DNA from: UA16 sp905478895 | Lineage (GTDB): Bacteria > Bacteroidota > Bacteroidia > Flavobacteriales_D > Sanyastnellaceae | Length of the DNA: 64,000 nucleotides | NCBI GenBank assembly: GCA_943788495.1 | Contig: CALSQO010000003.1 | Location: forward strand, 1 to 64,000 | Reading direction: 5' to 3' | Shown here: positions 8,070 to 16,395 of the stretch, piece by piece | How the letters are laid out: the number at the start of each line of letters is the position of its first letter | Position numbering within the stretch: position 1 is the first letter of the stretch | The notes under the pieces: generated by a model | Databases searched by the model: none | Told to the model about the DNA's origin: nothing | Seen by the model: the letters and a program-made list of their open reading frames with translations, nothing else | Program-made: the position numbers and the translations under genes

Positions 8070-9370
8070 TACCGTGCGGGGTTCAATACATGCCGATCGA
8101 GCAATTCCCGCTGCCCTTCGTACGTGCTTTTGATGGAATGGCCATCCCGGGTCAAGCCGCTGAAAACGCCTTGTTCCACATGTGACCACAGCGCATACTT
8201 TGCGTCGCCTTCGACGGTAAACAAACCAAAATGATTTTCAGAATCTGTGGGGTTTGCGGCACTTTTCCACGGCTCATCAAACGCTTCGAAAAAGAAGCAG
8301 CTGATGCCGGAGGATTGGGTCCATTCGCGCATGCCTTGGTAAAAAAGAGCTTGCTTGTATTCGTCCGCGGCTCGAGAGCCTTCAGGCCCATAGAATCCGT
8401 CGGAAACACTGGACCAGCCGGTTTCTCCGATGTGCACGGCCTTCGTCGAATCAATGGTCTGAACATAGTCAACCACTTGGGCATATTGGGTTTGGCTGTA
8501 CGCCACGGCCCGCTGCATTGCCTGCTCAATCATCCCACTCTCCGATGCTGCATCTTCCGCGCTGTCCAAGGATGCTCTTCCCCAAAACACGGGATTGTAA
8601 TGGGTGTCGTGGAACGGGTAGGTGTGCATGGAGACATAATCCACGGCGCGAACCAACGCCTCGAGATCTTCATTGTGGTACTCGCCTCCACCTCCGCCCC
8701 AGGACGCGAAATTATCCGAGCTTGTGATCCACAAATCATCGGGCAGCTCGCCTTCCGATTTCAAATGCTGAAGGTGATTGACCCAATGCAAAATGACGCT
8801 CGGAGCCACAAAATAGGAAGCGGCCCAATGGACCATGGCCTCGTTTCCGACCGCAATGACTTTCACGATGTCCGGAAACTGCTGAGCCAATGCGACAGTG
8901 CGCTCGATTTCAATCTGATTCGCTTCGTAATCCTGTTCTGCATGGTTGGGCGAGTCGGTCCATGCGCCAGCGCAATCAATCCATGCGCCGAGCATCACAT
9001 ACATTTCAAAACGCGGATCTTCTTGCTTCATTTCGTGGATGGCTTTTACCACGTTTGAAGCATGCGGCAATTGAACATTGTACGTCCGTAAAATCCGAAT
9101 GCCCATGGCATGCAAAATCCGCATGTCCTCCTTTAACTGAGCAATTGACGGTTGCTCAGAACGGCTGACCCCCCTGTAGCCTCCATAGGATATGGCGGTG
9201 TATTCAGGATTTCCTAGAAGCTCGGATGCCGATGGATCGTGCATGATTTGATTGGATTTTACTTGTCCGCATGATGCGATGACCGTTGAAAGAAGAAGGA
9301 ATATAGCCATAGCCCGCCTGGGAAGGCGATAACCTGCAAACGCAGAAAGGGAATTTGGAAAATGCACCAT
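8069..9370 (-). CDS. GH17 beta-1,3-glucanase-like lipoprotein
   Basis: 433-aa GH17 protein with acid/base E177 (IAVGNEAMV) and nucleophile E316 (HIGETGWSS), the same motif pair as the smaller GH17 at the operon end. The N-terminus has a long basic n-region, a hydrophobic run AIFLLLSTVIASC and a lipobox cysteine at residue 34, so it should be membrane anchored and possibly surface exposed. An internal ATG at 9310 would give a shorter signal peptide. It begins 10 bases after the stop of the phosphorylase gene and overlaps the next gene by one base, consistent with one transcript. It probably makes the first cuts in a laminarin-like beta-1,3-glucan (inferred). Confidence 0.87.
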   Translation of the reverse strand: MVHFPNSLSAFAGYRLPRRAMAIFLLLSTVIASCGQVKSNQIMHDPSASELLGNPEYTAISYGGYRGVSRSEQPSIAQLKEDMRILHAMGIRILRTYNVQLPHASNVVKAIHEMKQEDPRFEMYVMLGAWIDCAGAWTDSPNHAEQDYEANQIEIERTVALAQQFPDIVKVIAVGNEAMVHWAASYFVAPSVILHWVNHLQHLKSEGELPDDLWITSSDNFASWGGGGGEYHNEDLEALVRAVDYVSMHTYPFHDTHYNPVFWGRASLDSAEDAASESGMIEQAMQRAVAYSQTQYAQVVDYVQTIDSTKAVHIGETGWSSVSDGFYGPEGSRAADEYKQALFYQGMREWTQSSGISCFFFEAFDEPWKSAANPTDSENHFGLFTVEGDAKYALWSHVEQGVFSGLTRDGHSIKSTYEGQRELLDRHVLNPAR

Positions 9371-9380
9371 TCGCGTTGGA

Positions 9381-12300
9381 TCAGGCGATAACCGTGAGTT
9401 GCGTCACCTCGTGCGACCGGCGGAATATTTGGCTGCTCAAGGCTCGATTGAGGGCCAAACCTTCGATGCGTTCGGTGCGTCCATCGGCCATCTTGATTTC
9501 AATTTCGGGTTTGTCCCCCCGCTTGTGAATGACTGGGACTTGGCACACGGTGTACGCCAAGCTATCCGCAGCCAGATCGATGGTTTGCCAGCGTTGCTTG
9601 ACATCCACGTAATCAAATGCAGCGGCCTCGGTCAAAAATTCTTCGCGATGCATCAGGGCCCGGTCAAAATGAAGTTGCCCGGCGGAAACGCGCACACCCA
9701 GCTCCCCAAAGCGGCAAAGCAAATCTTCTTTCACTTGACCCGTCATTCCGGGTTGCTGGCGCTCCTTTGCCGACCGGGAGTGTGCGAATACGGATCGGTA
9801 GGGAACGCACCATACAATTCGGGAGACTTGTGCGCCCCGATGCCGGCATTGATTTCGAAGTAGTGATTGAAAAGCTGACCAACCACCTCCGGAGATTCTG
9901 TCTTGTTCCACGGCGTTTTTGGTCACTTCAAAAGCGGCAAGCCTGAGCTTGGAAACCATGTGCCAATAGATGGAACCCAGTCCCTCATATCCAAAGAAAG
10001 TGCCGGAGCGGCCAGTGAAGGACTTGTGGTTGAAGATGCCCTCGTAAATCGCTTCAATTTGCTTTTGCTCTGAAGCCACTAATGAATCATATTGGTTGGG
10101 CAATGCACGCAATGCTGCACGCAAGGAATTGACATTGTTGTGGTTGCCATTGAAATGAAACCCACCCATGCAATCCTGGGTCACAATGTCCGCATTCTCG
10201 TCCTTCACCAATTGGGACAAGAGCTTGGATCCGGCCAACGCTTCCGGGTCGATGTTGTTCTTGTCCAAGAACCGCGGCAAGGATTTGTTGGGATACAGCA
10301 CGTAGCTGTATTGATCCTCGCGAAAGAGTGCACTTGCCTTTAACGCATCCAAAACGTCGAGGCTTTCGGCTGGCATTCAAAAGGCCCGAACTGAGCACTG
10401 CGACCTGGCCTTCAAGCATTTCCGGCAATTCGGCCACCTCGATGCCCCCATCGGGCTCCACCGTCATGAGGTTGTAGGCATGGTAGAGCCCGTCGGTTCG
10501 CTTGTTGGCCTTGATGGAATGCTCCAAGTGCTCCAATGCCACATCGACAAACGCCGAGAGGTCAGCTAATTTCATCGGGGACTTGTGGCCCGAAAAATTC
10601 TCACTGTAAATTTTTTGACGGTAGTCGCTCGCCGCAATACCCAATCCGTCCAGAATGGAACGTCGCTGGGAATTGGAAATGCGCCCTGTCGTCAATGATT
10701 GGTATTCCGTGAGCGTCGCATTCATGCCATTGAAGCACGTGAGCAACTCATCTGAAATCAGGACTTCTTGGTGGTTCGTCGCGGCCAAAACATCCTTGAA
10801 ATAAACCAAGAAACGCCGCAGGTAATAGAGCGTTACCATCGACACGCCGTTCCCGACCAGGGCATTGTTTGCGTCGTTCCACTCGGGGCGCTGTGTATTC
10901 ATCCAAATCCCCCCTTCCGGAATGAAATTTGAAATCTTGGCGAGCATGGTCGCCATGATTTTCTCGATGAAATTGACCTTGTAAATGAAAACGTGGGCTT
11001 CGCGAAGCAAGGCTCCATCTCCACCGATTTCATCTTTCTTGAACGCAATTTTCTCTTCCCGATCGTGATCGAAATCAATCGTGTTCTTGGGGTCTTCCAA
11101 CAACGCGTCGTACGGTTTGATTCGGTAAGGAACATTGGCGTAGACGAATGAATCGTTCTCGAAATACTCTTCGAGCTTCTCGGGGTAATAGGCCCGCAAA
11201 AACTCAAGGAATTTCAACAAATAGATAATCTGATGGTCGCCCCAATAGCCGATGTACGACCAAGGGTTGTCCGGTTCAATGGTTTCCCATTCGAAACCGT
11301 CTTTGAACACCCGGTAAGGGTTGTATCCATCGAAGGTGGTCGCATTGAGAAACTTGAAAATCATCCCCTCAATGAATTCGGGATATGCGTGGACCAAGGC
11401 TTCCCAGTTTTGGAAAATGTCCCGCCAATTCCCTTGATAATCAAGGATCTTGGAGCCGTCGTCTTCGTTGCGCAGATTGATCGAAAATCGGTTCCAAGGT
11501 CGGCTGGGATCACCATGGCGCCGGCTGAATTTCAGGGGCAAATACTCTGCGGATAATCGCTTGAAATTGAGGTCATCGTCCTGTTTCGTTTGCTCTTGCA
11601 GAAAGGACAAATCGAATTTTTCGGGCCAATTGGCCATCACGTCCGCTCTCTTGAAGAATACTTTATGGTTCGCGCGGTCGATGTACGCCATAAAGTCTTC
11701 CCGCTCAATCACGTAGTTTTCATCAAAAATTCCGCCGCGCATGATGTTGAACATGGTGTTGGCGAAATGCCGGATGTTGCGCCGTCGGTCGGCTGTGAGC
11801 TGCAATCCATCACTGCCCGCAACGAGCGCCATGAGGTGTTTGGACCCCTCCTCAACGTCTTGCAACACTGCGCTCTTCAGGGCTTCAGGTGACTGAAGCT
11901 CCTGTTTCAAACGAACGACCTCGCGAATGGACTGGCTCAGATTTGCAACGATCATCCAGTCTTTGCGTCCGTGGGCTGCTAGCTCAAAAGAATTTTGAAT
12001 GAAATAGGCCCCGCGTTCGCCTTTGATGTCGGTCTCTGTAGACGAGAGCGCCCGGTCTTAAACGCCTGCAGCTGTTTCGAAGACAAGAGTACGTTGGGCG
12101 CATCAAACCCCAGGGACCAAACGACGTTTGCCTTCAATGATTCGCTGGGCTCAGCCTTGTCGGAGATGATTGCACTCAGCGCATAAATGCCCAGATTGTC
12201 CCGCCTCCAACTCGCATTTTTTGTAGGCATCCACCAGGTTGCTGCTGCCGCGTTGCAATCCTTCCGGCACACCGTGCGGCAGGACATTCTGAATCCCATC

Positions 12301-12847
12301 GAGCACGCTCACCTTGCGTGGGGTTTGAAGCGGAAGACTTGAGCCGCGCCTGTCGCATGAATCCGAAACGCTCGCTCGCAGCCCATTGGTAGCTGAAGGT
12401 GAGAGCGAGGTCGTGGTTGACTTCTTCAAAAATCACCTTGTTGCCGCACGTGTTCTTGTACAGGTTGCGTTCGATGGTATAGACCCCCGCATTTTGTTCC
12501 GAAAAAGGCTGCCATAGCATGCGACGACCATCGGATTCAGTCAATATGATGGTCTTGCTGCCTGTCGTTTCTGCCGCTTCCGTGATTTTGTCGTCTGTGT
12601 AGTAGGGGAATAAGGCATAATCGCTGTTGACCCTTCCTGCGGACAGCCCGCCGTTGCTGGCCAAAAACATCCAGTGGTCCGAATGGCTCACGATGCTCAT
12701 GAAGAAGGGGCGCATCCGGTCAACCGTGCTGATTTTGTAGTATGTCTCGCCTTCGATGGTCACTTCCTCCCCGGAAGTGGCTGCGGTAGAAGTGTGAATG
12801 GGCTGTGCCCCAAGGTATACGGGTGTGCTGTTTTCCAAGTCGCTCAT
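9381..12847 (-). pseudogene. GH-Q clan beta-glucan phosphorylase (GH149-like), multiply frameshifted
   Basis: Six pieces in three frames join into one protein of about 1,155 aa starting MSDLENSTPVYLG at 12847. The middle piece (about 10400-11955) is the (alpha/alpha)6 barrel and contains QRPEWNDANNALVG, whose Asp matches the catalytic acid of GH94-type phosphorylases (WND motif). The end holds HKSPELYGAFPTDPYSHTP and QQPGMTGQVKED. Length and motifs suit family GH149 beta-1,3-oligoglucan phosphorylases; such proteins are often labelled cellobiose phosphorylase. Single-base shifts needed: plus 12320-12323 (extra base in C run), 12200-12202 (extra), 12051-12053 (missing), 10376-10377 (extra), about 9895-9902, about 9770-9778 and 9758-9759. 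No signal peptide, so cytosolic. It is the first gene of the glucan operon. Family assignment is by memory of motifs, not by search. Confidence 0.75.
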
Positions 12848-13084
12848 TTCAACGTGATAGTTGGTTGTCGTGTGACCATTCGCCCTTTCTGCATCCTTCC
12901 CGCAGCGAACATGATCAGGTTGCTGTGCATTTACAGCAGAGCGAAAATAAAGCGGGCGAAGGGAATTCACCACATCAATTGGTAAGATGCAACGTTAATT
13001 CAGCTATTTCCCTTGTTCATGTGCGGATTTCAGTGAAAAACAAACTGAATTCCGGATCGCGACGCAGGCGTCAAAAGGGAAATA
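12848..13084. other. Intergenic leader of the beta-glucan operon
   Basis: About 240 bases between the phosphorylase start and the terminator of the FISUMP gene. I see no gene. The operon promoter should lie here on the minus strand. A weak -7 candidate TATTTTCG (complement of 12942-12949) is present, but no TTG at the right spacing. No clear operator repeat was found. Confidence 0.3.
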
Positions 13085-13112
13085 AAAAAGGGAACCGCAA
13101 AGTTCCCTTTTT
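13085..13112 (-). terminator. Rho-independent terminator, symmetric
   Basis: Perfect 11-bp stem AAAAAGGGAAC / GTTCCCTTTTT with a 6-base loop (13096-13101). A run of A on the left becomes the U run for the minus-strand gene that stops at 13133. The T run on the right would also let it work in the plus direction. Confidence 0.85.
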
Positions 13113-13132
13113 CTTTTTGATTTGATTGCGTG

Positions 13133-13981
13133 TTAGTCTTCAACACAACGCACGCTGCACCCGGTAACGGACCAGTATGAGCCGCTCGCCATTTGGTCAG
13201 TTGAATTTCCAAGTTGGCGGTAGTTCGTGCTGACTGGCGTTGCATCTGTCTCTGTAGCACTCCAATAAGCCCCCCAAATGTTGTTGCTGTAATAATTGCC
13301 GTCAGGCCAGGCATGACCACCGCCAATGCCGCCAAACCCAAAAAGATCTTCTCCGTTTCCGTTGCCAGACCAGCTTTCGGTTGACTTGAGTACAGCCCCC
13401 ATGCGCTCTCCGTGCCCAGCAGCATACAAGAATGATTCCATCTCAATCCAATCGAGTTCGGTCGGAACATGCCAACCCGAAGGACAAATACCGCCGTTGA
13501 TTGTGCTTGTGGCTGCGAACCCATTGTACAAGTGTCCGTAGTTGTTGTAAATAAAATCGCTATTGTTGTAATTGGTTCGTGCCGGAGTTGCCAGGTTGGG
13601 GAAGTTGCTACCGTCTTCGTATGGGATTTCAGATCCATCTTGAAAAACCGTTGTCCGAAGGTTTTCTGCAAACCAGCACTGTCCACCAATGGCCACCACC
13701 GGATAGCTGTAGGAGTCGAACGAAACGCTTGACTCGCAGTCAGCCGTGCTCACTGAGGGGTCATAAACGCAGCCACCGTCGTCAGATTCTGCGGATGCAT
13801 CATAGTTCAATGCACTTGGGTCGGTGCAACCGGAGCAGGACTCATAGTCGCACGAACCATCATCTACAATGGCATCGGCATCATAATTGCAAGCGTTTGG
13901 ATAGGTGCAACCTTCTTCTTTGCTGCAACTGGAAAGGCCCAAGAAAAAGGCCATGAACAGCAAGGGGGTTATTCTTTTCAT
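13133..13981 (-). CDS. FISUMP-domain lipoprotein with CTxPxAxNYD repeats
   Basis: 282-aa lipoprotein: MKRITPLLFMAFFLGLSSCSK gives a lipobox with Cys19. Two short Cys-rich repeats follow (CTYPNACNYDADAIVDDGSC and CTDPSALNYDASAESDDGGC), a calcium-binding-like module also seen in the protease at 22349-24640. From about residue 90 the protein is a Fibrobacter succinogenes major paralogous (FISUMP) domain: IGGQCWFAENLRTT, GICPSGWHVPTELDW and a C-terminal SVRCVED. These domains are common in surface proteins of Bacteroidota and Fibrobacteres; no enzyme activity is known. It ends at a strong terminator, so it is probably a single-gene transcript. The reading frame is clean. Confidence 0.85.
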   Translation of the reverse strand: MKRITPLLFMAFFLGLSSCSKEEGCTYPNACNYDADAIVDDGSCDYESCSGCTDPSALNYDASAESDDGGCVYDPSVSTADCESSVSFDSYSYPVVAIGGQCWFAENLRTTVFQDGSEIPYEDGSNFPNLATPARTNYNNSDFIYNNYGHLYNGFAATSTINGGICPSGWHVPTELDWIEMESFLYAAGHGERMGAVLKSTESWSGNGNGEDLFGFGGIGGGHAWPDGNYYSNNIWGAYWSATETDATPVSTNYRQLGNSTDQMASGSYWSVTGCSVRCVED

Positions 13982-14118
13982 GATGCAAAACTAGTAATGG
14001 AAGAGACGCTTTAAACGAAAAGTATTCATTGCGGTTTTTTCACAGAGGTCGCTTCACACGTGGACGCACAAAATGGAAGTTTGGGTATTTTTGGGCTGAA
14101 CATGAATCAAATGTGCAG

Positions 14119-14598
14119 ATGAAGCTTCAACCCGAGAAGACCCTTTCTATTTTCCCCTATCGAGCGGAATTCAAAGACGACTTTTTCGAGTTGAATGCGG
14201 AATGGCTGGAAGCGTACTTCCTCATTGAACCGTATGACCTGGAGGTGCTGCGGAATCCTCAAGAAATGATCTTAGACGAGGGGGGTGAGATTTATGTTGG
14301 GGCGATTGATGGTGACGTTGTGGCCACATTTGCGCTTACCCCGAGGCAAGAAGGTGTCATGGAACTCAATAAGATGGCTGTGCGCAAGGATCAGCGGGGA
14401 GCGGGCATAGGGAATCAGCTGATGGATTATGTAATTGCTCGGTGCCGCGCTCGCGGCGTGCGGACCCTGGAGTTGTACTCCAATACCAAGCTTGAGAATG
14501 CCTTGCATCTGTATCGGAAATATGGATTTCTAGAAATTCCAATGCCCACAGATTGTGTGTACGATCGTGCCAACATTCGCATGCAATTGGTTCTGTGA
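14119..14598 (+). CDS. GNAT-family N-acetyltransferase
   Basis: 159-aa GCN5-related acetyltransferase. The ATG at 14119 is chosen because the protein homology-like part begins just after it (MKLQPEKTLSIFPYRAEF). The acetyl-CoA loop is visible as VRKDQRGAGIGNQLMDYV (R/Q-x-x-G-x-G/A) near residue 92-108, followed by the typical NALHLYRKYGF segment near 135. A -7-like element TATTTTTG lies at 14086-14093. The gene stands alone between the FISUMP lipoprotein (minus) and a small lipoprotein (plus, 40 bases downstream). Substrate unknown. Confidence 0.85.
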   Translation: MKLQPEKTLSIFPYRAEFKDDFFELNAEWLEAYFLIEPYDLEVLRNPQEMILDEGGEIYVGAIDGDVVATFALTPRQEGVMELNKMAVRKDQRGAGIGNQLMDYVIARCRARGVRTLELYSNTKLENALHLYRKYGFLEIPMPTDCVYDRANIRMQLVL

Positions 14599-14638
14599 GT
14601 AACTTGGCCGCACGATAACACGTGCAAAAACGATAATT

Positions 14639-15154
14639 ATGACGACTCTCCGATCACCCTTTATTCTCCTTTTCTCGTGCATGGCCATTGCCTTTGCAAG
14701 TTGTGACACGGCAAAAACGGATGTTTCTGCTACATTCGATGCGAATGTGGCCACAGCAGCGCATGTATTCGCGGATTTTCAAGCGGAAGACGACCACTTT
14801 TTCACGCACTTTGCGGAAGATGCGTACTGGGCTGGAACCAGCCTGAATGCTCCGGATTCCATCGCGTTAGCCGATGTTGCTCCTAAATACCGTGAGCTGT
14901 GGGGGAAGTACGATTATACCTTGACAGAAGAAGCCAATTTCTTGCCTGGCGTCAATCCAGTTTCCAAAGAAACCGATGGATCCGTTCGGGGCTATTTTAA
15001 GTGGAACATCACCAAGGCTGCCACGGATAGCACAGAGCAAAAATCGGTGAATGTGAAGGTTTATGAGTCGTTTGATTTCAACGCCGAGGGCAAGATTGTG
15101 TGGACACAAGTCTACGCCAACATGCAAGCGGCATACGCCGCACTAGAAGACTGA
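14639..15154 (+). CDS. Small lipoprotein, NTF2/SnoaL-like
   Basis: 171-aa predicted lipoprotein with signal peptide MTTLRSPFILLFSCMAIAFASC (Cys22). The mature part (ATAAHVFADFQAEDDHFFTHFAEDAYWAG... VKVYESFDFNAEGKIVWTQVYAN) has the length and pattern of a SnoaL/NTF2-like cone fold: an early helix, an FAEDAYW strand and a late YESFDF..GKIV strand pair. I cannot assign a ligand or activity. It follows the GNAT gene by 40 bases on the same strand and may be co-transcribed. Downstream it is convergent with the next gene. Confidence 0.72.
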   Translation: MTTLRSPFILLFSCMAIAFASCDTAKTDVSATFDANVATAAHVFADFQAEDDHFFTHFAEDAYWAGTSLNAPDSIALADVAPKYRELWGKYDYTLTEEANFLPGVNPVSKETDGSVRGYFKWNITKAATDSTEQKSVNVKVYESFDFNAEGKIVWTQVYANMQAAYAALED

Positions 15155-15172
15155 ATCACATCGCGGTGTTGG

Positions 15173-15889
15173 TCAGGCCCTCAATGCGTGCAAAAGGCGC
15201 CGTCTGGCCACGGGCAACGACGCTTCGCGAAGCGGAAAAGTGTAGCTCATCCGAGCCAAATACACGGCGGGATTGGGCCAATTCGGGAATTCCCGCATGA
15301 GCCGCAACTTCATGTGTTCAAAGGACTCGTTCAGGGACTTTTTGACCCGCTCAACCGGGTCGACTTTCATGCGCACGTGCGGCTCCCCATTGATGAGGAT
15401 GTTTGATTTCGAGTAGCGATAATTGTCCACTGTTTTGAGGCTTTCATCGTAGACAAATAGATACCCTTCATCGCGGTACAAAGGCTGCACCCCAATGGGT
15501 TCCAAATCGAGGTGTTCTTCGACTATTTCGTAGAGGTTGCGGCCATTGGCCATGGCCTTTTCGATTTGGGGAATCGCGAAGGAGAGCAGCTCGTCTAGGT
15601 AGTCTTGCAATTCTGGGTGTGCGGTAAAATGCTCGTAAATCATGCGGCGGCTCGCAAAATTTAGTCCTTTGAGCGATCCGCGTAGTTTTTTTTGCCAGTC
15701 TTGCTGCTCGGAGCGAAACGAATGCAGGTCCCGATGCTGTTCGATGAGGTTCGACAGGCCCGGGTAGATTTTGACTTCGCGAAAATCCCGTTCCACTTGT
15801 TTAAGCCAAGCCAATAACACATACCGTTTGTATTCGGCATCGAGGATGCCACCGGTCAACCAGTCGGAAGGAAGTTCTTGCCGTGTCAT
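15173..15889 (-). CDS. Conserved hypothetical protein, helical
   Basis: 238-aa soluble protein without signal peptide or membrane segment. It is rich in charged helices (KQVERDFREVKIYPGLSNL, RRMIYEHFTAHPELQDYL) and has an aromatic middle section (YRDEGYLFVYDESLKTVDNYRYS). I recall similar uncharacterised proteins in Bacteroidota, but no domain name I can defend. It is transcribed away from doxX; the 79-base gap between the two starts must hold both promoters. No function is proposed. Confidence 0.72.
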   Translation of the reverse strand: MTRQELPSDWLTGGILDAEYKRYVLLAWLKQVERDFREVKIYPGLSNLIEQHRDLHSFRSEQQDWQKKLRGSLKGLNFASRRMIYEHFTAHPELQDYLDELLSFAIPQIEKAMANGRNLYEIVEEHLDLEPIGVQPLYRDEGYLFVYDESLKTVDNYRYSKSNILINGEPHVRMKVDPVERVKKSLNESFEHMKLRLMREFPNWPNPAVYLARMSYTFPLREASLPVARRRLLHALRA

Positions 15890-15968
15890 TCTTTAATTTA
15901 CAAAAAATATCAATGCAATTGGCATAGAAGCGACGCGTGTCTTCGTCACAAAGAACTATTTTGGACGC

Positions 15969-16355
15969 ATGAAACCACTTCACGATTGGGGCCTTTTGAT
16001 TTTGCGTTTGGGAACGGCTGGACTGATGATCCCGCACGGTTGGTCGAAGTTGAATCGCCTGATCGAAGGGCTGGGAGCAGCTGAAGGGGTGAAATTCTAC
16101 GATTGGCTTGGCATGGGTTCGACGGCTTCATTGTGCCTCACGGTTGTTGGCGAATTATTCGCCCCAATATTGGTATTGATTGGATGGAAATCTCGCTGGG
16201 GCGCCGCGCTAATGGCGATCACCATGGGCGTAGCCGCATTCATGGTGCATTGGGAAGATCCGCTATCAGAGAAGGAACACGCCTTGCTATTTTTCTTCCC
16301 AGCATTGGTCTTGGCACTGATGGGCCCAGGGAAATGGAGTTTGGACCGGAAGTAA
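15969..16355 (+). CDS. DoxX-family membrane protein
   Basis: 128-aa protein with four hydrophobic segments and the DoxX family start pattern (LLILRLGTAGLMIPHGWSKL, with the conserved HG..K), then GELFAPILVLIGWKSRWGA and a final ALVLALMGPGKWSLD. DoxX-like proteins sit in the inner membrane and have been tied to thiosulfate oxidation in archaea and to redox/oxidative stress in bacteria; the role here is open. It is a single gene, divergent from 15173-15889 and convergent with the T9SS protein gene ending at 16396. Confidence 0.86.
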   Translation: MKPLHDWGLLILRLGTAGLMIPHGWSKLNRLIEGLGAAEGVKFYDWLGMGSTASLCLTVVGELFAPILVLIGWKSRWGAALMAITMGVAAFMVHWEDPLSEKEHALLFFFPALVLALMGPGKWSLDRK

Positions 16356-16395
16356 AGGAAAAGCGCATCTATCTCTTGAACTTCACTGTGCCTAA

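Noticed and set aside
8231..9058. 275-codon plus-strand frame opposite the GH17 lipoprotein
   Set aside because: Antisense shadow of a gene with both GH17 catalytic glutamates.
9381..12847. Programmed ribosomal frameshifting in the phosphorylase gene
   Set aside because: About seven shifts in both directions without slippery-site plus stem-loop features cannot be programmed; decay or sequence error is simpler.
3173..12847. SusC/SusD pair for the glucan operon
   Set aside because: No large TonB-dependent receptor or SusD-like lipoprotein frame exists in or next to this region.
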